Assembly (NCBI RefSeq): GCF_958979055.1
Contig: NC_084887.1
Coordinates: 38,443,120 to 38,507,119 of the forward strand
DNA length: 64,000 nt
Direction of reading: 5' to 3'
DNA from: Alnus glutinosa
Taxonomy: Eukaryota > Streptophyta > Magnoliopsida > Fagales > Betulaceae
Below the pieces are notes generated by a model. That model made no database searches and had not been told where the DNA came from. It was given only the letters and a program-made list of their open reading frames with translations. Positions 35,292-44,600 of this stretch are shown here, one piece after another (position 1 is the stretch's first letter; every line of letters starts with the position of its first letter). The translations under genes were made by a program, and so were the position numbers.

Positions 35292-36374
35292 ATGGCTGAA
35301 GAAAATCAAGCTCGATCTCTAGTTGATACCATTACCCGTGACCAATTGACGGAAGAAGCCTTGCAAGCTCACAGTGCTCATCAAACTGACTGGAACAACA
35401 GGACTACTACCCAGATCCAGAATTTGCAAACGGATATGTTGAAACTGCAGAGGAATCAGGAGGAGATGAAGCTCCATTTTGAGACTCAATTTCAGCGTAT
35501 TCAGGACATGATCTCGGGAATTCCTGGGTTCAATGCGCGGGGTAAGGAGAAGGAAATGTTTCCTCCGTTGGTTACTCAGCCTCTAAGTCTAGAAGGAGGT
35601 GAAACGTCCGGGAAGGAAATCATGAAGCCGATATCTGTTCGGCTGGACTTTCCCCTATTCGATGGGGAAGATCCGGAAACGTGGTGTTGCAGAGCCGAAG
35701 AATTTTTTGTGTATTACAATATTCCGGCAGAGCAACGACTATCCATTTCTGCTTTCCATATGGTCGGCGAGGCTAATCTATGGTTCAGGGAATTACGATC
35801 TAGCAAAAGTGTGATTGATTGGGAAGGTTTGGTGCGGTCTATTCACGCAAAATACTCGGTTCATGAGAAGCTAGAAGACTTAGCCCTCATTCACTTTTTC
35901 GATCCAAATGAAGAAGAGAAGAAAGACGTTGATCCACAACACACAATCATTCCAGAACCAGCTCCGATTGGCGCCACAAACCACATCCTAATTCCAGAAC
36001 CTAATCAAGCTGGAAATCCATTGCAAACAGAAATTACAGCAACATATGAGCTAATTCCTAAACTACAAACTTCAGACTCTATCGTGGAGATGCCATTTTC
36101 AAATTGGGGAGTGCCTAGTGTGCTTCTATCTCTGTCCTCCACTAAGGATGCGGTGGATGTTGTTCTTTTCAAACACCTTTGGCGTTGGAAATGTGTGAAA
36201 AAAGAAGGGGATGTGGTGGCTGAAGGGGAAGCGCAGACATGCCGCTGTCGCCGGAGCCGCGCTGGACAGAGATCCGGAGGTCGAGAAATCGGGTTGGGGG
36301 CGGACAACTTGGACCAGCACCACCACCACCACCACCAGAGCCTTTCTCTTGCACACATTGCAGCTTGTACGTGA
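35292..36374 (+). CDS. Gag-like protein of the LTR element, 360 aa
   Basis: The start ATG sits in ACCATGG and reads MAEENQARSLVDTITRDQL. Residues about 30-80 look coiled-coil (HQTDWNNRTTTQIQNLQTD). The segment KPISVRLDFPLFDGEDPETW, with RAEEFFVYYNI and ANLWFRELR, is the retrotransposon gag domain of Ty3/gypsy elements. The capsid-like part ends near HAKYSV. Beyond it are an acidic stretch and IPEPAPIGA/IPEPNQAGN-type repeats. The tail is GC-rich, basic and unrelated (including six His from a CAC repeat), probably non-gag sequence read in frame. There is no zinc knuckle, protease or RT. Gag would package element RNA into particles; whether this one is functional is unknown. Confidence 0.82.
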   Translation: MAEENQARSLVDTITRDQLTEEALQAHSAHQTDWNNRTTTQIQNLQTDMLKLQRNQEEMKLHFETQFQRIQDMISGIPGFNARGKEKEMFPPLVTQPLSLEGGETSGKEIMKPISVRLDFPLFDGEDPETWCCRAEEFFVYYNIPAEQRLSISAFHMVGEANLWFRELRSSKSVIDWEGLVRSIHAKYSVHEKLEDLALIHFFDPNEEEKKDVDPQHTIIPEPAPIGATNHILIPEPNQAGNPLQTEITATYELIPKLQTSDSIVEMPFSNWGVPSVLLSLSSTKDAVDVVLFKHLWRWKCVKKEGDVVAEGEAQTCRCRRSRAGQRSGGREIGLGADNLDQHHHHHHQSLSLAHIAACT

Positions 36375-36743
36375 AGATGGATGGGGAAGAAACGTTCATT
36401 GAAGTACCTCGAAGATGGCTACGTGGCAATTGGATATTGGCATGGAAAAGCAAGAGGTAACTTGGCTGCGTGGCTGAATGGGCTTCACTCCCCTAACATG
36501 GCTGAAGGGCAGATTGGTAAAGTAAGGGAAAAGCTGGAAATTGTATGAAGCTTCAGGAGATAAAGTGACGTGTTAAGGATAAGGAACCAATATTGCTACG
36601 TGTCATCCTGCATCATCATGATGCTGAAGCCTCTAGAAGCAGCATTGAGAAGGAGCTGTTTTTGTGGTGTAGTGGGCTTATTTTTTCAGTTTATCTTTTA
36701 AATATAATCATCATAATAATCGCACTTTGTGGGCAAAGTGCTT

Positions 36744-36757
36744 AAAGGGGTGGGTAG
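36744..36757 (+). other. Polypurine tract
   Basis: AAAGGGGTGGGTAG directly before the 3' LTR, the expected site for plus-strand priming. Confidence 0.8.
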
Positions 36758-37106
36758 TGTCATAGGTATATTAGTAGTGGGCTTAGTGTTATGGGCATAA
36801 TAGCATTGGGCCTTTGCCTTAGTAATATAATGGGCCTTTGGCCTTATTAGTTTGGTAAGCCTTTAAGTGAGTTTATATAAACAAGACCAGTAAATGGTTT
36901 TAGGATTCAAGTTGTAATTCAGTCTTGGCTGAAAATGGAGGGGGAGTACCTCGAATCACTCACGGAGATTTTAGGCATCCTCGAATTTACCTAATTTCAG
37001 TATAATATCATTTTCCAATTTTATTGTTTTTCATTGATATTACATTTCTTCCATTCCATTTCCATTTTCCTTGTTCAATTTCCATTTCAGTAATCTGCGT
37101 GTTACA
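36758..37106 (+). repeat. 3' LTR of the gag-only element
   Basis: 349 bp, one base longer than the 5' LTR because of an extra T in CCATTTTCC. Confidence 0.95.
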
Positions 37107-37117
37107 CCCTCCCCCCC

Positions 37118-37600
37118 TTAAAGTTTGATAAAGATTAATTGGGATGCCTCTGTTAACCAAAAAAAAAGAGAGGAGCAAATAGGGCTGGGGATGTTTGTCA
37201 AGGATAATAATGGTGCTTGTTTGGGAGCTAGAAGTGAGACAAAAGAACTGGTCGCGGATCCAACGACGGCCGAAGTGATGGCAGCACTCAGTGCTATGCA
37301 TTTTTGCAAGGAGGCCGGTTTTTTTTTTTATGTTGTAATGGAGGGGGATGCTGCCCAAGTTCCGAAAGCTATCAACTCTGGCCCTCCTTTCCTATCTAAG
37401 TTCGATCCCTTTGTTGAGTCTATTCATAACGAAAAGAGGTACTTCAGGTCGGTGGACTTTTCTTTTATTCCCTGAGAAGGGAATTCTGTAGCACATGCTC
37501 TTGCAGCAAAGGTATCGAAGCAAACGGTCAATAACGTTTGGATGGAGGATTTACCTTCTCGCTTCAGTAGTATTGTAACTAGGGAACTAATTGGTTCCTA
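37118..37600 (+). pseudogene. LINE RNase H domain remnant
   Basis: Reads KINWDASVNQKKREEQIGLG, then AEVMAALSAMHFCKEAG and VVMEGDAAQVPKAI, showing the Asp, Glu and Asp expected of a plant LINE RNase H (RVT_3). A TGA interrupts the conserved PxEGNSVAHALA end, consistent with a CGA-to-TGA change. It continues the LINE interrupted by the gag-only element. Confidence 0.85.
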
Positions 37601-37660
37601 GATCCTCTTGTAGGATCGGTGTTTTATTTTTTATTTTATTTTTTCAAGTGAAAAAAAAAA

Positions 37661-38651
37661 ATAGTTTAAATTGAATAACAGAAGAGCTCGTTCGCAATTT
37701 CGATCATACGGCGCTCGAATTAGACAGCTTTCAAAGATTGATGTGCAAGATAGAGTGTTTCGATCATAAGCATGTTCGAAGGGCATTTGAACGAGAGCAT
37801 GAAGACTTCAAAATTCAAGTTCCATAAAGGCTCGATCGCACCCTATTCAAACACCACTATGCAAAAATTGTGAAACCTTAGCTCTCGTTCGAACGAGACT
37901 GGAGCAGACTATTTTAAACCTTACCCTTGGGGAGGTTATTTTCATTGTTCTTTGAAAAGTTCTTAAGCACCTTTGAGGCGTAAATGATTTCATTTGTTCA
38001 AACCACATAAAAGCCTACGGCCACTAAAATTCTAAGTTGAAGCGGACGAGGTTCGTTTGTGAAAGTGATCCATGTAAAAAAAAAGGCCAAAAGTTTTGGA
38101 ATTACTGTTGTAGGAGATGAACGAGTTGTATGCCGGGGTTATTAATTAAGTATTGAGAGTTACAAAGAATTTTAAAGTAAGATTATTCTGTAACACGAGT
38201 CTTCTATAGTTATTTTGAAGAGTTTTTCAAAAGTTTTCCATCTTGTCACCAAAATCTCTATGTTGATTTGTTTTATGCTAATATTGATTTTGGTTATTTT
38301 ATCTGTGGTACTTGACTTAATATTTGTTTAATTGCTGATTGGGATTGTGTGATTTTCAATTAGGGTCTAAAACGATTTTCATTTTTGGGATTGTTTTGCA
38401 GTTCTTGTGAAACATTTGAAGAGTAACAAAAAATAATCGAGAGTGGCGTAGCAGCAATATAGATTGCAAAAGTGCTCATCAAATTTGGTGCAAGAATTAT
38501 TATTGAATAGATCACAAGAGCAACGTACAGTTAATGTATAGTAATCAAGAAAAAGAAGAAAAAATTCATTGAAAAATCTTAGCTAGGCAACCCTTTTCCT
38601 TTGTCTATCAATGTGTGTATCTACTCAACAAACCTGATCAAGAGATGAGAA
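37661..38651. other. Intergenic; 3' flank of SDR gene
   Basis: About 37680-37960 has GCTCGATCG, CTCGTTCGAACGAG and TTCGATCATA words typical of transposon or LTR sequence, but no borders. No gene seen. Confidence 0.4.
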
Positions 38652-41600
38652 TCACATATAAGAACGCATCCTCGGCCTTGTAAGAGATTGCGCTCCATCC
38701 ACAAATATGGTTGTTCCAGTCATGTAACGTGACCCATCACTGATTAAATACATTACAGTGGAAGACACATCATTCTTGGCATCAAGCCATCTCCCCATTG
38801 GTGCTGCCTCCTTCACCAACTTTTCTGCCCTTTCCTTCCCCACTGACTCTGGATACTCATCTTCAATGTGCAAGCCACGTGCAATTGCATTAACTCTGAC
38901 TTGGTATTTTCCTATCTCCATTGCTGATGTCTGAGAATAGCCATAAAAAAATGCTGCATTGTTAGGAAATATGGATTGAATAGAAGAATGGAAAATATGA
39001 ATGAACTGATATTGAGATAGAGAGACTGGTTCGAGCCCAATCACAAGCTCTAGTGTAAAAAGTTACAAATTGATTACAGATATTTTCGTACCCTTTCTCT
39101 TACAATCACTGGGCTTAGCCCCTTATTTGCAACTAACTTCAGCTAGCCTTCTAACAACCAAGTCCAACTGGCCTAACAACTCCTACCACACGTGTGTTTA
39201 AAACTTTATCCAACAACATGTGTTCTCTTATTCCTTCCACGCACATACTTCTATGTTTCTTCTCATTTAGTTTCCCATGCACACACCTCCATGTTTCTTC
39301 TTAGTTCTTCTGGATTCTTATCACTAAACTAGTGATCATTACATTAAGATAGAAGAGTACCTAATGCTAATGCTTAATTTCTGTTTAATACAAAAACTAA
39401 ACATTCTCTTCCCTTTTTGCAAATAAGCTTCTGTGATCACTATCCTTTCAATCAATCGACACAACATTTCCTGGTGACATACAATGTCAGCTCAAATCAC
39501 CATCGCCCATCCAAATTATTGGGAACAGACTAGTCCTTTTTTTAATTTCAGCCCATCTGATGCCATATGCTCTACTAGATCAAAAGTCATCATGGATTTT
39601 CTTGCCACCACAACCAGCCTCCTAGTTCCCCTTCCTCATCATTCTAGCAACATCCTTAAAGTGCAACAGCTACCACATGGCCTTACCACTTAATAAACTT
39701 CCTACAATTTGGTGCTAGCCCTAGCTCCTCAACACATTCATAACTTATTCTATCACTCGTTGTCCCAATTGATCCCTCCAACAGGCTAACATCTGACCAA
39801 ATCTGATTAGCATGCTGTATACAAAGCAATATCAGTGAAAATGATCCGAGTTTATCATGGTCATGAGACAGGAAAGCGTCATAATTTGAAGAATCCAAGT
39901 GACGTGTGTTAGTGGTGGAACACCTTGACAGCCAAATTACAGCATGTCACACAAGTGATAAAGGATTTTTTTTTCCTCTCATTCTCACTTTTCTGCTCAT
40001 AATGAAAATTAATATGACATGAAAAAATCAAATTGTTCAAGTTCAGATGCTATTGCTAACCAAATGTAAAGGCAATCAAAAGTCAAACCCATTACTTCAA
40101 GGTATTTCATAAGGCTCACGTCAGATACCATCCTTAAACAATAATGAACCTCGATGTCAACCAGGTTTATTAGCATTCTATACACGTATATGCATATGTC
40201 TGTACATGCACGCTCCTGTGACGGATATATATTTAGACAGAAGATCCCACAGAAGAAAATAACTAATGCAGAAGATGTGAAGAACTGCTTATTACAATTC
40301 CTTACCCTGGCTAACTGCTGCAGTCCTGCCATACACGAACCATATGCAGCAGCTCCTGGATAAATCCCTCTTTCAGCACCAATTATCGAGGTCAAGAACA
40401 CAATGGAACCTCCGGATTTATCGTCACGCATTCTTTTCCCCACAGCCTTTAATAGAAACCATGGAGCCATAAAATTAATCTTCACTATCTTTTTGAATTC
40501 ATCTTCAGCTAACTGTAGATGTTCTTGCATCTTTCCTGTTCAAATAATCAAAAGAGATAAATCTGATTTCTCAACTCCAGTGCATCCCAAATATATAGAA
40601 ATAGAAAATTTTGACAATTAAGCTGTAAAAAACAAATTTTCATAAGAAAGCATGACCCTAAGATTAGTTGTTCACATTTTTTGTATATAAAAAAAAAATA
40701 GAGAAGTTAAAAAAATAATATCAGTTTGTCAATACCCTTTCGACCTGAATTCAACGGTTCTTCAGAAATGCAAAATACCTCTTATCAGCTGAACCCCACC
40801 AAAACTCCTAAATTGATACCAATCCTAAAAAGGGTTTGGTCAGACATATTTTAGATTATCTTCCAACAAAAGGTAGCTGCCATTTGCACAAGGAAAATCC
40901 TGTTTTCTGCCATCTTCCCATGTACACAGTTATGTATCATTGTTTGTCAAATCACTACGTTAAAAATCCAAATACTAGTAGTAGTGAGTTATACAAAAAT
41001 TGTACACTTTTATGTTTTTATTCAAGCATTGTCCTCGGTTGTCTCATAAGAACGGGTGTTCTAGCAATTATAATGTGCAACTTGCTTGTCCTGGGGATAA
41101 TGATGCATATATTTAACTCATCATCCAATGAAAATTGTCATCACAAGAATTTACATCTGAGATTTCAACTATAGGACAAATGAAGAAGGTGAAAAAGAAA
41201 AGAAAAGATATGATGACTCTAGATAGCGCAGTAATTTTTTTTGATAAGTAAAATGTATTGAAAAGGCGCAAAGGGGCGCAACCCAAAGTACACAGGATGT
41301 ATACAAGGAACCCCTAAAGTAAGGAAGAAAGATAACAACTATCTAAGAATTCAAAAAAGGAACATTCATGCATAGTCTTAATTCTATCCCTCCACATAAA
41401 CAACATTTGAAACATCTTTCTCTTCAGATTTGACAAATCAGTCTCACAATCTTCAAAGCAGCGAGCATTCCGTTCCCTCCAAATGCACCACATCAAACAC
41501 AACGGAGCCATGCGCCAAATCTGTAACGAGTTCCGATTACCATTCTGGCCCCTCCAACTCCCCAACATGTCTTTCACCGACTTCGGCATTACCCACTCCA

Positions 41601-44600
41601 CCCCAAACAATTGCAAGAGCGCCCTCCATAATACAGTAGCCATCATACAATGCAGAAATAAATGATCAATGGATTCTCCAGCGGATTTACACATAGAGCA
41701 CCAATCCATTACGATAATGTTTCTCTTACAAAGATTATCCAAAGTTAAAGATTTCCCTAGAGTAGCCGTCCAAACAAAGAAAGCCACTCTCGAGGGAACA
41801 TTAACTTTCCAAATACTTCTCCATGGAAATGAAGACTGAGTAGGACTCGACATCAACTGATAGTAGGACTTTACCTCAAACGATTTTTTACGTGCTGGCA
41901 CCCAACACAACTTATCCTCTCCCTCGCTGCTAACTTTGATGGTGTACAAAATCTCAAAAAACCTACTAACCGCTTCGACCTCCCAATCATGAACAGGGCG
42001 AGCAAACAAAATATTCCATGAGATGATGCCATTTTGTCTCTGCATAATATCCTCCACCCAAGCATCCTTTCTTCTAGCAATAAGAAACAACTCAGGAAAG
42101 AGGATCTTCAAAGGAATTTCCCCACACCAAACATCATGCCAAAACAGAACTTTCGAGCCATTCCCGATCTCATATCTCACATGCGCAGCAAAATCATCCC
42201 ATCCCCTCCTAATGCTTTTCCACACGCCAAACCCATAAGGACCCCCAACCTCCTTAGAACACCAACCACCCCTCAAACTACCATATTTGACCTCCACCAC
42301 CTTTCTCCAAAAAGCATCTCTCTCCATCGCAAATCTCCATAACCATTTACCCATCAAGGCTTTATTGAATCTAACCAAACTTCTCACTCCTAACCCCCCC
42401 GAAGCTTTAGAAGAACAAATCGTACGCCAATTAACCAAATGAAATTTGAATTCATCTCCAACACCACCCCAAAGGAAATCTCTCTGAAGTTTCTCCAACC
42501 GATTAGCCACACCCACAGGAATAGGGAAAAGAGAAAGAAAGTACGTAGGTAAGCTAGAGAGAGTGCTATTAATCAAAGTTAACCTCCCCCCTCTAGATAA
42601 ACACACCTTCTTCCACCCTGCTAGTCTAGCTTCCATCTTCTCAATAACATTATTCCATACATTAGAATCTTTATATTTAGCACCCAACGGAAGGCCCAAA
42701 TACTTTATCGGAAGCGATGCCACACCACACCCAAGGATACTAGCCAACTCCTCGACATCCCCTACCTCACCCACCGGAACCATCTCAGATTTGGATAAAT
42801 TGATTCTCAAGCCCGAAACTGCTTCAAAACAAAGCAACAAACACCTCAGGTCTCAGACCTGATCAACAACAGGATCACAGAAAATCAACGTATCATCCGC
42901 AAATAATAAATGGGAAACCTTCATGGCAACCTGGGAACTCGATCCCACTGAGAAACCCGATAACCGCCCACTATCCACTGCCGCATATGTCATCCGACTG
43001 AATACCTCCATCACCAGCACGAACAAGAGCGGGGACAAAGGATCCCCTTGTCGAAGACCCCGAGAACTACGAAAGAACCCTGAAGGCGACCCATTTATAT
43101 TGATGGAAAAGCAAACAGTAGAAATAGCATGAGCAATCCAGCCAACCCATTTTTCCCCAAAACCACATCTTTTTAGAACGTAAAGCAGAAACTCCCAATT
43201 GACATGATCATAGGCCTTCTCCAAATCCAATTTGCAAATAATGCCCGGAATTCCTGAACGAATCCTACTATCCACGCATTCGTTAGCCACCAACACTGAA
43301 TCCAGAATTTGCCTCCCCTCTACAAAAGCATTCTGAGACTGAGAAACAACCTTCCCCAATACCACCTTCAACCTATTAGCCAGAATCTTAGAGATGATTT
43401 TATACATACCACCTATTAAACTAATAGGACGAAAATCCTTGATATCCACCGCTCCGGCCTTCTTTGGAATCAACGACACAAAAGTAGCATTAATGCTCTT
43501 TTCAAATTTACCGGTAGAATAAAACTCCTTGAGCACCGCAAAAATATCATTCTTCAATATCTCCCAACACTTTTGAAAGAATGCCATAGAGAAACCATCA
43601 GGCCCAGGAGCCTTATCCCCTTTGAAATTCTGAATAACCGCCCAAATTTCATCTTCCTCAAACTCACGTTCCAACCAGATTCTATCTACTTCATCAATGG
43701 AAGAAAAAGATAAGTCATCTACCTTTGGTCTCCACTGATATTGCTCGCTATATAGCTTCGCGTAGAAGTGAACAATGTGATCTTTGATAACTGCACTATC
43801 CTCAGTCAATTGACCATCCACCACCAGAGCCTCAATCATATTATGCCTTCTATGAGAATTAGCCACACGGTGAAAAAATTTCGTGTTGCTATCCCCCTCT
43901 TTTAACCACAGAGCCCTAGACTTCTGTCTCCAACTGACCTCTTCAAGAAAGACATGCTGCTCTAAATTTCTGGAAGATTCTACTCTCTTTAATTTTTCTT
44001 CATCAGATAACGGCCTCTCCTCTGCAATCAAATCCAGCTCACACAGTTCAGTCTCAAGCTTCTTTTTATTAGCCCCTACATTCCCAAACACATCCTCATT
44101 CCATTTTCTAAGGTCATGTTTCAAAGCTTTTAATTTCCGAGCGAACACATAGCTAGGCGAACCTTCAAACACATAAGATCTCCACCAACCCTTCACCAGC
44201 TCCTCAAAACCATCAACTTGCAACCACATATTCTCAAACTTAAAAGACCCCCTGCCTTGTCTCCCGATGCCGCAATCCAAAAGCAAAGGATAATGATCCG
44301 AAAGAATCCGAGGCAAACGCCTTTGAGAAACCTCAGGAAAATACTCCTCCCAGTCTGGAGACAGCAAAAAACGATCTATTCTGGACCACGAACGACAATT
44401 AGACCAGGTGGATCTCCCCCCAACCAAAGGAAGATCAATGAGAGCCTGATCAAAAATGAACTCAGAAAACTCAACCATAGCATGGGTAGATCTCCCTTCC
44501 CCCCCTCTTTCGTTCGGATACCGGACAGCGTTAAAATCCCCCCCCATACACCAAGGCATCTCCCAAATATTCCTCACACCCGCCAATTCATCCCAAAGGC

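Larger units (their letters stand above)
34874..37106 (+). mobile_element. Gag-only LTR retrotransposon (TR-GAG-like), 2233 bp
   Basis: LTRs at 34874-35221 and 36758-37106 begin TGTCATAGG and end GTGTTACA. Perfect 5-bp TSDs CCCTC lie at 34869-34873 and 37107-37111. A primer-binding site follows the 5' LTR and a polypurine tract precedes the 3' LTR. The LTRs differ by about five substitutions and one 1-bp indel, so insertion is fairly recent. The only ORF is gag-like; protease, RT, RNase H and integrase are absent. This fits the non-autonomous TR-GAG class described in plants, which would be mobilised by a Ty3/gypsy-type partner. Confidence 0.92.
32385..37660 (+). mobile_element. 5'-truncated L1-type LINE carrying three later insertions
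   Basis: The 3' portion of a LINE ORF2 is spread over 32385-32512, 32692-33063, 34402-34873 and 37107-37660. It carries the RT-distal zinc-binding region, then an RNase H domain, then a 3' end rich in TTTTATTTT with an A11 tail near 37650. It is interrupted by a hAT MITE (32513-32691), a solo LTR (33064-34401) and a gag-only LTR element (34874-37106). Removing each insertion, with one TSD copy, rejoins recognisable LINE protein. Endonuclease and most of the RT are missing. Confidence 0.88.

Noticed and set aside
36316-36337. Six-histidine run in the gag-like ORF
   Set aside because: It is encoded by a CAC microsatellite in the non-gag tail; there is no reason to see a metal-binding function.
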